Positions 8,487-17,307 of a stretch of DNA of 34,198 nucleotides are shown here, piece by piece (the first letter of the stretch is position 1; each line of letters starts with the position of its first letter). Source of the DNA: Apibacter mensalis (GTDB taxonomy: Bacteria; Bacteroidota; Bacteroidia; Flavobacteriales; Weeksellaceae). The translations under genes and the position numbers were made by a program. Where the stretch lies: the NCBI RefSeq assembly GCF_001418685.1, contig NZ_LIVM01000004.1, positions 158,467 to 192,664 of the forward strand, written 5' to 3'. The notes below the pieces were generated by a model, which saw only the letters and a list, made by a program, of their open reading frames with translations, was not told the origin of the DNA and did not search any database.

Positions 8487-9233
8487 TTAGTAAGTAAGCA
8501 TTCCGCCATTGACATTGAGTACATGTCCGGTAACGTAACTCGATAAATCGCTCGCAAGATATAAACAAGCATTAGCAATATCTTCGGGAGTACCACCTCT
8601 TTTTAAAGGAATATTATCTCTCCATCCTTGAACGGTTTTATCATCCAAAGCCTGAGTCATTTCTGTTTCTATAAATCCGGGAGCCACCACATTGCATCGA
8701 ATGTTTCTTGAGCCTAACTCTAAAGCAACAGATTTTGAGAATCCTATAATTCCGGCTTTAGAGGCAGCATAATTTCCTTGTCCGGCATTGCCTTTAACCC
8801 CGACAACTGAGCTCATATTGATAATAGACCCACTTTTTTGTTTCATCATAGGCTTGGTTGCTGCCTTAGTAAGATTGAACACGGAATCTAAATTGACTCT
8901 CAGCACTTCATCCCAATCTTCTTTACTCATTCTTAAAAGAAGGTTATCTTTAGTAATTCCGGCATTATTAACTACGATATCAATTGGTCCGAATTCTTTC
9001 AGAACTTCATCAATCAGTTTTTGTGCTTCTTCATAATCGGAAGAATCAGATTGATAACTTTTTATTTTAACTAATGGAGAAAGTTCCTTTACTAATTCTT
9101 CTGCTTTCGCAGTTGAAGATGCATAGGTAAAAGCAATATTGGCTCCATGCCTTGCGAATACTTGTGCAATACCTTTTCCTATTCCTCTGGTTGCTCCGGT
9201 AATAATTGCGGTTTTTCCTTCAAGCAATTTCAT
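8487..9233 (-). CDS. fabG: 3-oxoacyl-[acyl-carrier-protein] reductase
   Basis: FabG reduces beta-ketoacyl-ACP to beta-hydroxyacyl-ACP with NADPH in the type II fatty acid synthesis cycle. The 248-residue protein has the SDR cofactor motif TGATRGIGKGIA (13-24), NNAG at 89-92, and the catalytic set N114, S142, Y155 and K159 (YAASK). It ends LNVNGGM, as FabG proteins do. It appears to be a single-gene unit: a -7 box lies 20 nt upstream and a terminator follows. Other SDR enzymes share these motifs, but length and C-terminal sequence favour FabG. Confidence 0.93.
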   Translation of the reverse strand: MKLLEGKTAIITGATRGIGKGIAQVFARHGANIAFTYASSTAKAEELVKELSPLVKIKSYQSDSSDYEEAQKLIDEVLKEFGPIDIVVNNAGITKDNLLLRMSKEDWDEVLRVNLDSVFNLTKAATKPMMKQKSGSIINMSSVVGVKGNAGQGNYAASKAGIIGFSKSVALELGSRNIRCNVVAPGFIETEMTQALDDKTVQGWRDNIPLKRGGTPEDIANACLYLASDLSSYVTGHVLNVNGGMLTY

Positions 9234-9252
9234 ATAGTTTCTTATTTTTTGT

Positions 9253-9260
9253 CAAATATA
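9253..9260 (-). promoter_or_regulatory. Putative -7 box of the fabG promoter
   Basis: On the minus strand this reads TATATTTG, a match to the Bacteroidota TAnnTTTG element, 20 nt before the fabG ATG. No good TTTG element is seen 19 nt further upstream, so confidence is moderate. Confidence 0.45.
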
Positions 9261-9320
9261 ATACTTTTGTAATTAGAAAGATAATTTGACAAATTATTCT
9301 ATAAGATATTTTGATTTTTT

Positions 9321-9582
9321 CTAATTCATAGATGGAATTATTTCCGCACTCTTATAGTCGATAAGATTAAAGCTTTCTTAAAGGATCTTATTTTAAATTT
9401 GTTATTAACTTTTCTGCATCTTAAAAAAGAGAGATAATAAATTTCCCAAGTCTTGAATTTTTTGCTTCTAATAATATAAAATAGCCCGGAGCGTATTGTT
9501 TCTCTAAAAATTGAATGTGCTCGGATCGATGTTTTTCAATAAATTTAACGGGAACCATATAGTTTAATAACAGTATAAACAT
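9321..9582 (-). pseudogene. Decayed YciI-family gene
   Basis: The 374-nt gap between fabG and the kinase-like gene holds a recognisable remnant. From ATG at 9582 the minus strand reads MFILLLNYMVPVKFIEKHRS, then FLEKQYAPGYFILLEAKNSR, then LGKFIISLF and a TAA at 9423-9421. This matches the N-terminal half of YciI proteins (MFI..L.Y..PLE.VD.H...H..FL.K.YA.G.F). The same frame continues past the stop as DAEKLITNLK, another stop, then DP. After one or more frameshifts the C-terminal end is readable as DYKSAEIIPSMN and TAG at 9323-9321. The span of 262 nt is near the usual ~290 nt for this family. Two nonsense codons plus a net 1-nt shift make it non-functional. YciI proteins are small ferredoxin-like-fold proteins of mostly unknown role. 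Confidence 0.75.
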
Positions 9583-9607
9583 GATAATTCACTATATGTT
9601 TCATTAA

Positions 9608-10210
9608 TTAAAGGTTGAATTTTTGTTCAATAAAAATTTTAATAAGATCTACACTCTTATCGATTCCCAATATAGAAGAATTGATACAAAGATGATAGGA
9701 ATTGGCCTGTCCCCAACTTTTTTTATTAAAGAAATTATAGTATTCTTTTCTTCTTTTATCTATCATATGGTTTAAATCTTCAGCTTCTTTTAAAGAGATA
9801 TTTTTTCTTTCAGCAGTTCTTTTAATTCTGTCTTCTTTAGTAGCTGTGATAAATATATCTAATCGTCTTGGGTATTCGCGAAGTATATAATCGGCACATC
9901 TACCTACAAAAAGGACAGAATCCTTATCGGCTAATTCTTGAATGATGCTGCTTTGTATTTCAAATAAAGTTTCGCTGCCTAAATAATTTTTGGAGAATTG
10001 CATTCCAGCAAAATTATCAAAAAAACTAAAACTGTTTTTTTCATCCATCTGTTCAAAAAATTCTTCATTTAATCCGCTTTTTTTCGATGCGAGATTAATA
10101 ATTTCTTTATCAAAATAAGATATGTTCAATAAGTTGGCTAGTTTTTTTCCAATTTCTCGACCTCCACTTCCCATTTGTCGGCCAATGGTAACAATATATT
10201 TTTCTGTCAT
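9608..10210 (-). CDS. Cytidylate-kinase-like P-loop protein
   Basis: This 200-residue protein belongs to the cytidylate-kinase-like family (PF13189 type). It has a P-loop of the form GRQMGSGGREIG at residues 10-21, then ISYFDKEIINLAS, the segment VLFVGRCADYIL and the arginine-rich lid TAERKNISLKEAE with KRRKEYYNFF. These fit a nucleoside-monophosphate-kinase fold. It is distinct from the true Cmk and its substrate is unknown. Its ATG overlaps the stop of the MATE gene by 4 nt (ATGA), so the two are translationally coupled. MATE and cytidylate-kinase-like pairs are common in anaerobes and Bacteroidota (general knowledge), suggesting a shared role. Confidence 0.85.
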   Translation of the reverse strand: MTEKYIVTIGRQMGSGGREIGKKLANLLNISYFDKEIINLASKKSGLNEEFFEQMDEKNSFSFFDNFAGMQFSKNYLGSETLFEIQSSIIQELADKDSVLFVGRCADYILREYPRRLDIFITATKEDRIKRTAERKNISLKEAEDLNHMIDKRRKEYYNFFNKKSWGQANSYHLCINSSILGIDKSVDLIKIFIEQKFNL

Positions 10211-11568
10211 GGTTTGTTTAGGTTTTGTTTATTAAATTCTTTAAATTGGTTAGAAAGCATAAGTATAGCTAAGATGGTAGAAAAAAAATCTGCGATTGGC
10301 ATACTTATCCATATTCCGGTAATTCCCAAAAAATTAGGAAGAATTAATAAAAATGGAATTAAAAAAATTACTTGCCTTGTCAACGATAAAATAATTGCTT
10401 TCTTAGCCATATTGATACTTTGAAAGAAAGTAGATATGACTATTTGAAGGCTAACAATAGGATAACAAATAAAGACAATTCGTAACCCAACAGAAGCTAT
10501 ATTAATTAGTTCCTCATCATTAGTGAAAATGGATGCCACTACATGGGGTATTAATTCTACAATAAAAAATCCGATGGACATAACAATAGTAGCACCTGTA
10601 ATAGTCTTTTTTAATACTTCTTTTACCCGATGGTATAATTTAGCTCCAAAATTATATCCGGCTATCGGTTGCATTCCCTGATTTAATCCTAGAACAATCA
10701 TAACAAACAGAAAAGCAATGCGATTTACAATTCCATAGGCTCCTATAGCTAAGTCGCCTCCGTATTTTAAAAGTCCTTGATTAATTAAAATAATAATGAC
10801 TGATGAAGCGGCATTCATTAAAAATGGAGACATGCCTATAGCTAAAGAATCTTTTATAATGTATTTATTTAGTTTAAAAATTCCTTTTTGTATATGGATA
10901 AAATTATTTTTATTGCTAAACAAATAAATTTGCCATGTTAAAACAATGATTTGTGAAATAACAGTAGCAAAAGCACTGCCTTTTATTCCCCAACCCAACC
11001 CAAAAATAAACAAGGGATTTAAAATTAAATTTATAATTACCGTAAATATTGTGGCATACATAGATTGTTTAGGTTTTCCTGATGACCTTAGCATAGCGTT
11101 TAAACCGAGATAGGTATGGGTAATTACATTTCCCAGTAGAATGATAACCATAAAATCATGAGCATAGGGAAGCGTTTTTTTACTGGCACCAAAGAAATAC
11201 AATATAGGGTCTAAAAAAAGTAGGGTTATGACGGTAAAGGATATTCCAATGAAAAGATTTACAATAAATACGTTTCCCAATATACTGTTGGCAGTGTTAT
11301 AATCCTTTTGTCCTAAACGAACAGATAATAATGTAGAAGCCCCCACGCCCATAAGGGAACCAAAGGCAGCAGCCAGATTCATGAGCGGGAATGTGATTGC
11401 TAATCCTGAAATAGCGAGTGGACCAACACCATGCCCTATAAATATGCTATCAGTTATATTATATAGAGAAGAAGCCATCATTGCTATAATTGCAGGAATA
11501 GCGTATTGTTTTAAAAGTTTACCAATATTTTCTGTTCCCAATTCAATAGGAGTATCTGTTAATTTCAT
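10207..11568 (-). CDS. MATE-family multidrug/Na+ efflux transporter
   Basis: The 453-residue, 12-helix protein matches MATE exporters, which use Na+ or H+ gradients to expel organic cations and drugs across the inner membrane. Its N-terminus IGKLLKQYAIPAIIAMMASS and the segments SIFIGHGVGPLAISGLAI and LGLNQGMQPIAGYNFGAK are characteristic of the NorM/DinF-like superfamily. The two halves have the usual internal symmetry. The length is normal. It is the first gene of a two-gene unit with the cytidylate-kinase-like gene. The substrate cannot be predicted. Confidence 0.93.
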   Translation of the reverse strand: MKLTDTPIELGTENIGKLLKQYAIPAIIAMMASSLYNITDSIFIGHGVGPLAISGLAITFPLMNLAAAFGSLMGVGASTLLSVRLGQKDYNTANSILGNVFIVNLFIGISFTVITLLFLDPILYFFGASKKTLPYAHDFMVIILLGNVITHTYLGLNAMLRSSGKPKQSMYATIFTVIINLILNPLFIFGLGWGIKGSAFATVISQIIVLTWQIYLFSNKNNFIHIQKGIFKLNKYIIKDSLAIGMSPFLMNAASSVIIILINQGLLKYGGDLAIGAYGIVNRIAFLFVMIVLGLNQGMQPIAGYNFGAKLYHRVKEVLKKTITGATIVMSIGFFIVELIPHVVASIFTNDEELINIASVGLRIVFICYPIVSLQIVISTFFQSINMAKKAIILSLTRQVIFLIPFLLILPNFLGITGIWISMPIADFFSTILAILMLSNQFKEFNKQNLNKP

Positions 11569-11655
11569 GCGTGTTTATGTCAAATTTCAGTTATTAAATA
11601 TGATTAATAAAAAACTACTATTATATTTAATTATTATTTTATTTTAAAAAATAAA

Positions 11656-11683
11656 AAAATAACAGCTGAATAGCTGTTATTTT
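11656..11683 (-). terminator. Terminator after the YtxH/GlsB genes
   Basis: A perfect 12-bp stem (AAAATAACAGCT and AGCTGTTATTTT) with a GAAT loop is followed on the minus strand by a run of T. It lies 20 nt past the YtxH stop and separates it from the MATE gene. Confidence 0.85.
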
Positions 11684-11703
11684 CTTATTTGTTTTTTCGA
11701 TGA

Positions 11704-11937
11704 CTAACTATCTTTTAAAAAATCTACCCCTTTCTCACCTATTTTTTGTGCCCGGTATTTAATATCTTCTGCCTCGTTTTTACCGGTATTTACAACGTCA
11801 TTAAATTTTTTCTTGGTTTTTGATTTAAGTTGACATAGTTCATCAGACATTTGATCGAAAAATCCTTTTTCTTGCATTTTTCTTGCAAAGTATCCTACGG
11901 CTGCACCTAGAACTGTACCTATAACTATTTTTCTCAT
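11704..11937 (-). CDS. YtxH-domain small envelope/stress protein
   Basis: This 77-residue protein starts with a short hydrophobic glycine/alanine segment (IVIGTVLGAAVGYFARKM) followed by a charged, helical, Lys-rich tail. That layout matches YtxH-like proteins, which sit at the inner membrane by one N-terminal helix and are linked to general stress in other bacteria. The molecular role is unknown. It follows the GlsB/YeaQ gene by 21 nt, and both end at the hairpin at 11656-11683, so they form one stress-type unit. Confidence 0.8.
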   Translation of the reverse strand: MRKIVIGTVLGAAVGYFARKMQEKGFFDQMSDELCQLKSKTKKKFNDVVNTGKNEAEDIKYRAQKIGEKGVDFLKDS

Positions 11938-11958
11938 AACATATTAATTTTTTGAGTT

Positions 11959-12210
11959 TTATTTTTTTTTAAATAGTGAAATAACCCATAGGAGAACTAC
12001 AGCACCAATTACAGACATTAATAACATTCCAAATTTACCTCCGCTGGAAAAGCCCAATAAACTATAGATCCATCCACCCAGTATACTTCCCACAAGTCCA
12101 ATAAGCAAATTAATCAACATTCCAAATCCGCTGCCTCGCATGATTCTACCAGCAATAAAACCGGCTATAATTCCTATAATTATAGACCATAAAATACCCA
12201 TTCCTTCCAT
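11959..12210 (-). CDS. GlsB/YeaQ/YmgE-family stress response membrane protein
   Basis: This 83-residue protein has three hydrophobic helices with the glycine-rich pattern IIIGIIAGFIAGRIMRGSGF and LIGLVGSILGGWIYSLLG, the hallmark of the transglycosylase-associated (GlsB/YeaQ) family. It ends in a short KKK tail. These inner-membrane proteins are often induced by acid or general stress; their biochemical role is not known. It is the first gene of a unit with YtxH. The 374 nt upstream (12211-12584) hold no gene I can support. Confidence 0.9.
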   Translation of the reverse strand: MEGMGILWSIIIGIIAGFIAGRIMRGSGFGMLINLLIGLVGSILGGWIYSLLGFSSGGKFGMLLMSVIGAVVLLWVISLFKKK

Positions 12211-12489
12211 TAATATAAATTTTTTAGAGTTAAATAATAATTTTTTTTAGATTTAAATTCTATTCCGGTTAATGAAGGAAGTGTAATAATCTTGTAGTTC
12301 TTTATTTTTTAAACAATAAATATGCCATTAAATTAGCTTTTTTAAAGTAACATGGATGTATGTGAGTTAATATACCTCGATTTTGATTGGGTACACAAGA
12401 TAGTATTAAAAATGTAGAGTAAAAATGTTCTAATAAATTGGAATCATATCTATCTATTGCTTAAAAGATAAGTTCGGATGTTTAAAAAT

Positions 12490-12522
12490 AGTATCTGCAT
12501 TTTTATCAACAACGCAGATACT
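12490..12522 (-). terminator. Putative terminator after the Na+/H+ antiporter gene
   Basis: AGTATCTGC (12490-12498) and GCAGATACT (12514-12522) form a 9-bp stem with a 15-nt loop. On the minus strand it is followed by ATTTTTAAA. It sits about 60 nt past the antiporter stop. The long loop and short T run make it a moderate call. Nothing else is recognisable in the 12211-12584 gap. Confidence 0.5.
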
Positions 12523-12584
12523 ACCTGTATTTTTATATTATAGTTTGTAAAATCATTAGTAGTAATTACTGCTTAAGAACTATT

Positions 12585-13847
12585 TTATTGAATATCTTTC
12601 GCTACTTTTCCGACAGTCAACCCTTGAACTAAAATGGAGAAAACAACTACAACATAAGTAACGGCTATAATAGTTTCTTTATAATCACTTTCGGGAACTG
12701 AAAGAGCCAAAGCTATGGAAACCCCTCCACGTAATCCTCCCCATACTAGTACTGCTATGGTTCCTTTACTGAATTTTTCTTTAAATGGAATAATTATCGT
12801 TGGTATCTTTATAGATATAAATCTGGCGAATAAGACGATTATAATGCATATAATACCTAAAAGCCAATAATGTATTAGATCATCAATAAGCAATAGTTGG
12901 AATCCCATAAAGAGGAATAAAATAGCATTCATCACCTCATCAATTAATTCCCAGAAAGTACTCACACTGCTATTTTTATTAGTTCCTAATTTTCTTCTGG
13001 ATTCTCCAATAATTAATCCTGCACCAACCATCGCAAGTGGAGCAGAGGTATGCAGAGAACTTGCTATAAGATATCCCCCCATAACTACGGCTAAAGTTAT
13101 AAGAACCGCAACCTTGTAATCGTGTGAGGTTCTTATGGCATAAGCGGCAAGATATCCAAGTGCAGCACCTAATAACAATCCGCCTACTGCTTCTCTAAGA
13201 AACAAATCAAAGATATGAGCAAATGATAAATCCATACGTCCGGTTGCAACAACTACAGGATTATAAGCAAGATTAGCTAACACGGCAAATAATACTACCG
13301 CTACCCCATCATTAAGTAGGGATTCTCCGGCAATTTTTGTTTCTAAAGATTTAGAAACATTGGCTTGTTTTAATATACTCAATACAGCAATTGGATCAGT
13401 AGGAGAAATTAATGCTCCAAAAAGTAAACAATATATTAATGGTATTTCAGTATGTACATTTATAAGCGGGAGAAGATAATTCGAAGTATAATAAAGCCCT
13501 GCACCCACAACGATAGCAGATATAATAACGCCCAACGTGGAAAATATTATTACAGGGAGCCTTTGCTCCTTCAGATCCGACATATTAATGTGTATTGCTC
13601 CGGCAAAAAGCAGGAAATTTAACATACATCCCATCAATATTTCGGTAAAATCAAATTCTTTAATTAAAGAAGCAATATCATTTAACGGTTTAGATGTCAA
13701 ACTACCTAAAAGAACTAAAATAATTGACATAATTAATGCAATGATCATAATCCCAATGGTGGAGGGAAATTTTAAAAATCTGACATTAATATATGAAAAA
13801 ATAGCAGCTAAAATAATAAGGATTGAAAATGAGTAGTATAATTCCAT
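12585..13847 (-). CDS. CPA1-family Na+/H+ antiporter (NhaP type)
   Basis: This 420-residue, roughly 12-helix inner-membrane protein exchanges Na+ (or K+) for protons. The key motifs are SPTDPIAVLSIL (148 onward) and GESLLNDGVAVVLF (174 onward), whose Asn-Asp pair at 179-180 is the CPA1 ion-binding site. A third conserved region is VLVWGGLRGGVSIALALS near the C-terminus. There is no long cytoplasmic tail, unlike eukaryotic NHE proteins. It appears monocistronic: a -7 box lies 21-28 nt upstream and a hairpin follows. Cation specificity is inferred only from the family. Confidence 0.92.
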   Translation of the reverse strand: MELYYSFSILIILAAIFSYINVRFLKFPSTIGIMIIALIMSIILVLLGSLTSKPLNDIASLIKEFDFTEILMGCMLNFLLFAGAIHINMSDLKEQRLPVIIFSTLGVIISAIVVGAGLYYTSNYLLPLINVHTEIPLIYCLLFGALISPTDPIAVLSILKQANVSKSLETKIAGESLLNDGVAVVLFAVLANLAYNPVVVATGRMDLSFAHIFDLFLREAVGGLLLGAALGYLAAYAIRTSHDYKVAVLITLAVVMGGYLIASSLHTSAPLAMVGAGLIIGESRRKLGTNKNSSVSTFWELIDEVMNAILFLFMGFQLLLIDDLIHYWLLGIICIIIVLFARFISIKIPTIIIPFKEKFSKGTIAVLVWGGLRGGVSIALALSVPESDYKETIIAVTYVVVVFSILVQGLTVGKVAKDIQ

Positions 13848-13867
13848 GAAATTAAATAAAATTTTTG

Positions 13868-13875
13868 CAAAGATA
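13868..13875 (-). promoter_or_regulatory. Putative -7 box of the antiporter promoter
   Basis: The minus strand reads TATCTTTG, an exact TAnnTTTG match, 20 nt before the ATG, so the leader would be very short. The upstream TTTG element is not clear. Confidence 0.45.
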
Positions 13876-13990
13876 AGAAATAAAATTAGAGAAAAAATAA
13901 AATCAAATTTTAAAACCTACTTAAAAGACAGAAAAATTTTATATTTATATTACAAAACAGATAATATTGTTTAATTTGTCTCATAAAAGA

Positions 13991-14022
13991 AAAAAAGTAT
14001 TCAATTCATTGAATACTTTTTT
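13991..14022. terminator. Bidirectional terminator between aldo/keto reductase and antiporter genes
   Basis: GTATTCAA (13997-14004) and TTGAATAC (14009-14016) form a perfect 8-bp stem with a TTCA loop, flanked by A6 on the left and T8 on the right. It works from both strands; here it should end the aldo/keto reductase transcript 25 nt past its stop. Confidence 0.8.
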
Positions 14023-14047
14023 TTATATTAAACTAAGCGTTTATTAT

Positions 14048-15001
14048 TTATGGGATGACTCTACTGGCAGTATCCAGGTCATTCATATCATCTTCAGATA
14101 AATTTAAGTCCACTGATTTTAATATATCCAGCTGTCCTAGTTTAGAAGCACTCGCAATAGGAGTGGTAATACTAGGTCTTTGAATAATCCAGGCAATGGC
14201 AACCTGAGCAGGGGTAGCTGTATTTCTTGCTGCAACCTCCTCTAAAGTTTTGATAATGCGTATCCCCCTTTCATTTAAATATTTCTTTAATCCATCACCT
14301 CTTTTACTTTTATTTAAATCCAATTCGGAATGGTATTTTCCGGTTAAAAATCCACTTGCTAAAGAATAGTAAGTCATTACTCCTAAATTGTATTTTTCAG
14401 CAATTGGCTCGTAATCCTTCTCATACGATTCCCGATCATAAAGATTATATTCCGGTTGTAAAACTGTATAAGAGGGGAGGTTATTAGTCTTACTTATCTC
14501 CAGAGATTTTATTATTCTTTCAGGGGACATGTTGGAAACTCCTATATAACGTATTTTACCTGCCTTTATCAGTTGTTGATATGCTTCCAAAACTTCTTCA
14601 ATGGGTGTATTGGGGTCATCAAAATGAGTAAAATACAAGTCTATATAATCTGTTTGTAGGCGTTTTAATGATTCCTCAACTTCTAAAAGGATATATGATT
14701 TTTTTAAGCCTTTATGTGTGCTGTTAATTTCAGCACCCACCTTAGTAGCAATAACAAGTTTATCCCTATTTCTTTTTTGATGGATCCATTTTCCGATGAT
14801 AGTCTCTGATTCTCCGCCTTTATTTCCCGGAACCCATGCAGAATATACATCTGCTGTATCAATAAAATTAAAACCTAATTCTGTATATTGATCTAATAAT
14901 TCAAAAGAAGTGTCTTCATTGGCAGTCCAACCAAATACATTGCCTCCAAAGGCGAATGGATAGACTTCAAGATCTGTTGAACCTAATTTTCTTTTTTTCA
15001 T
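14048..15001 (-). CDS. Aldo/keto reductase
   Basis: This 317-residue (alpha/beta)8-barrel NADPH oxidoreductase has the catalytic tetrad visible as D48 and Y53 (FIDTADVYS), K87 (VIATKVG) and H126 (YFTHFDDP). The first strand MKKRKLGSTDLEVYPFAFGG and the late segment TPAQVAIAWIIQRP are typical of the family. It resembles general stress or YhdN-like reductases acting on aldehydes. The substrate is unknown. It is preceded by 62 nt from the cinA gene on the same strand and followed by a strong terminator, so it may be second in a two-gene unit. Confidence 0.93.
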   Translation of the reverse strand: MKKRKLGSTDLEVYPFAFGGNVFGWTANEDTSFELLDQYTELGFNFIDTADVYSAWVPGNKGGESETIIGKWIHQKRNRDKLVIATKVGAEINSTHKGLKKSYILLEVEESLKRLQTDYIDLYFTHFDDPNTPIEEVLEAYQQLIKAGKIRYIGVSNMSPERIIKSLEISKTNNLPSYTVLQPEYNLYDRESYEKDYEPIAEKYNLGVMTYYSLASGFLTGKYHSELDLNKSKRGDGLKKYLNERGIRIIKTLEEVAARNTATPAQVAIAWIIQRPSITTPIASASKLGQLDILKSVDLNLSEDDMNDLDTASRVIP

Positions 15002-15063
15002 AATCTTATGATTGGTTATCTATTCATGAAATCTAAAATTATACCAAATAAATACTTCAAATT

Positions 15064-16314
15064 TTATTTGTTTTTAATCAATTCAAAATAAATTAATTCT
15101 AAAGCTTTATTGGTAATCCAAGTTATCATTTCATCTCGCGTCAAATAAGGATAATTGTATTTTTTTACATAAGTTATACCTTTAAAATATAACCCGATAT
15201 AAGCCAACCCCACGGAGTCATCAAATTCATCCGAACCGGGACCGGCTACGCCTGTAGTAGACAAAGCTATGTCTGAGTTGAATAATTTTGCACAATTAAT
15301 AGCCATTTTTTTGGCTACTTCTTCACTTACAACTTTATGGGTATTAATGAAAGATTCAGGAATTTTTAAAATATTTTCTTTAATTTGAGTACAATAGGCA
15401 GTTATGCCACCTTTGTAGTAGACTGAACTTCCGGCTAATGAAGTAATTTTACGTGATATATTTCCCCCCGTGATGCTTTCAGCTATGGACAAAGTGAGCT
15501 GATTTTTTGAAAAAAAATCGGCAATGATTTCTACAATATTGGTAGTAGTTGTTGATATAAGTTTTTTATCAAGAATGAAAGATAATTTTTTTATTTCATG
15601 AGCTATCTCTTCTTCCAAGATTGTTTTATTAAAACCTTTTGCGCTCAATCTAAGTTCAATTCTCGCTCCAGAAGGTAAGTAAGACAAAGAGATATAATCT
15701 GGTAAGTTGTTTTCCCAATCCGTTAAAGTTATAGCTAATTCACTTTCGGGATAATCTACCACAATGACAGAACGCCTTATAATATGGGGTAGATTAAATT
15801 CTTTTTTTATTTTCGGAATTATAAATTCCTTAAACATAGCTTGAGTTTCGTAGGGAACACCGGGTAGATTAATTAAAATTTTATTTGATTTTTTTGTCCA
15901 TAGTATTGGAGCAGTACCATATCTGTTAATAATTACTTCTGAACTGGAGGGTACCCAAGCCTGTTTTCGTGTCAAATCATTCATGGTGCGTCCATTAGTG
16001 CAATACAACCGGGTGATAAAATCTAACGCTTGTTGATTAAGAACTAATTGGTCAGATAAGAATTCTGCTAAGGTTTGTTTAGTTTTATCATCTTGGGTTG
16101 GTCCCAGTCCGCCGGTAGTTATTATAAAATCATTGTCGGAGGAAAAGGATTCTTTTAATTTGTTAACTATTGAAGTGGGGTTATCGGAGATTGTTGAAAT
16201 TTGAGTAACCGAAACTCCAATCAGGTCAAGTTGTTTAGCTATGAAATTCGAATTGGTATCCAGGGTTCTGCCGGAAAGAATTTCATCACCAATGACAATA
16301 ATACATGCATTCAT
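15064..16314 (-). CDS. cinA: CinA-family protein (nicotinamide-nucleotide amidase)
   Basis: This 416-residue protein has two domains. The N-terminal MoaB-like domain has IVIGDEILSGRTLDTNSNFI and TTGGLGPTQDDKTKQTLAEF. The C-terminal PncC-type domain has SIAESITGGNISRKITSLAG, YYKGGITAYC and STTGVAGPG. The C-terminal domain deamidates NMN, returning it to NAD+ synthesis; the N-terminal domain has ADP-ribose pyrophosphatase activity in studied CinA proteins. The length is the usual one for full CinA. It is cytoplasmic. It lies upstream of the aldo/keto reductase. A TAAATTTG box on the minus strand at 16333-16340 may be its -7 element. Confidence 0.93.
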   Translation of the reverse strand: MNACIIVIGDEILSGRTLDTNSNFIAKQLDLIGVSVTQISTISDNPTSIVNKLKESFSSDNDFIITTGGLGPTQDDKTKQTLAEFLSDQLVLNQQALDFITRLYCTNGRTMNDLTRKQAWVPSSSEVIINRYGTAPILWTKKSNKILINLPGVPYETQAMFKEFIIPKIKKEFNLPHIIRRSVIVVDYPESELAITLTDWENNLPDYISLSYLPSGARIELRLSAKGFNKTILEEEIAHEIKKLSFILDKKLISTTTTNIVEIIADFFSKNQLTLSIAESITGGNISRKITSLAGSSVYYKGGITAYCTQIKENILKIPESFINTHKVVSEEVAKKMAINCAKLFNSDIALSTTGVAGPGSDEFDDSVGLAYIGLYFKGITYVKKYNYPYLTRDEMITWITNKALELIYFELIKNK

Positions 16315-16611
16315 GAATTAAATTTTAAATATCAAATTTAGATAATTATAATGGATTTTTGCACTAATTTCATGAATAAAAAATTAAAAAAAAATGAAAT
16401 ATCAGGAATTGGGTAAAATTTAACGATTAATTTATATAAAGTGTTTTTTATTATAAAATTAGAAAGTAAATAACACCTGTACATTAGAAATAATATTTAT
16501 TAAATTTGAAATTTTAATTTTACAATTTTTTCAATTCTTAGACTGTAATTGCTAATAACTAAAAATAATGAAGAGCAAAATATACACTGCAATCGTAGAT
16601 AAAATAAACTT

Positions 16612-17277
16612 ATGATAAACACAGTTATCTTTGATATGGATGGGGTAATAGTTAACACCGAACCCATTCATGAATTATCATTTAAAAAGCATTTTAATGA
16701 AATTGGATTGAATATATCTCAGGAAGAGTACGATACATTTAGAGGGTTATCTACGCGTAACCTATATCAAAATTTGAAACAAAAATATGGATTGAAACAG
16801 AAGGTTGAGGAACTTGTTCTGCAAAAAAGAAGTATTTTTAATAAAATCTTTCAAGAAGATAAGGAGTTGGATTTGTTGCCCGGTGTCAGAAATCTAATCG
16901 AAAGCTTATATAAAGATAACTTTCAGTTAATATTAGCTACTTCATCAGCTCGAGTAACATTAACTAAAATTTTTGATCGTTTTGGATTATTTCCTTACTT
17001 TAAGCATATAGTAAGTGGGGAAGATTTCCCAAATTCTAAGCCCGATCCAACTATTTTTTTAGAAGCTGTAAAATTATCGGGACAACCCAAAGAAAATTGT
17101 ATTGTTATTGAAGATTCAACTCAAGGAGTTATTGCTGCTAATAGAGCCGGTATATTTTGTATTGGATATAGGAGTAAAGCTTCTGGAGATCAAGATTTAT
17201 CAACTGCCAATAAAATAATAAGTGATTTTTCAATTTTAAATTCTGATACAATTAATACTGTTTGTTTAGTTAAATAA
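16612..17277 (+). CDS. HAD-superfamily phosphatase (beta-phosphoglucomutase-like)
   Basis: This 221-residue hydrolase has all HAD motifs: I at FDMDGVIVNTEP (nucleophile D8, acid/base D10), II at LATSSAR, III at SKPDPTIFLEA and IV at VIEDSTQGVIAA. The helical cap between residues 15 and 80 fits subclass IA, the beta-phosphoglucomutase/sugar-phosphatase group. The substrate is not predictable. It starts a + strand pair with the DinB-like gene. The 297 nt upstream hold no clear gene; a 15-codon ORF at 16568-16615 overlaps its start by ATGA. Confidence 0.92.
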   Translation: MINTVIFDMDGVIVNTEPIHELSFKKHFNEIGLNISQEEYDTFRGLSTRNLYQNLKQKYGLKQKVEELVLQKRSIFNKIFQEDKELDLLPGVRNLIESLYKDNFQLILATSSARVTLTKIFDRFGLFPYFKHIVSGEDFPNSKPDPTIFLEAVKLSGQPKENCIVIEDSTQGVIAANRAGIFCIGYRSKASGDQDLSTANKIISDFSILNSDTINTVCLVK

Positions 17278-17291
17278 CTTTAATACTTTTG
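17261..17291 (+). promoter_or_regulatory. Promoter of the DinB-like gene
   Basis: TTTG at 17261-17264, exactly 19 nt, then TACTTTTG at 17284-17291. This is a full match to the Bacteroidota sigma-A consensus TTTG-N19-TAnnTTTG. It overlaps the 3' end of the HAD gene and lies 16 nt before the GTG start, so the leader would be very short. Confidence 0.75.
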
Positions 17292-17307
17292 TTAAAATTC
17301 TTTTGAG

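Noticed and set aside
8788-9036. An 82-residue plus-strand ORF within fabG, and similar ORFs inside radA, lptB, menD and MATE
   Set aside because: They are antisense shadows of well-supported genes and show no family motifs.
12211-12584. A possible small gene in the gap between GlsB and the antiporter
   Set aside because: Only frames of about 20 codons are found, with no recognisable protein fragment; only the hairpin at 12490-12522 is supported.
16568-16615. A 15-codon ORF (MKSKIYTAIVDKINL) overlapping the HAD gene start by ATGA
   Set aside because: Too short to judge; no attenuator hairpin or regulatory codon run is present, so it is probably chance.
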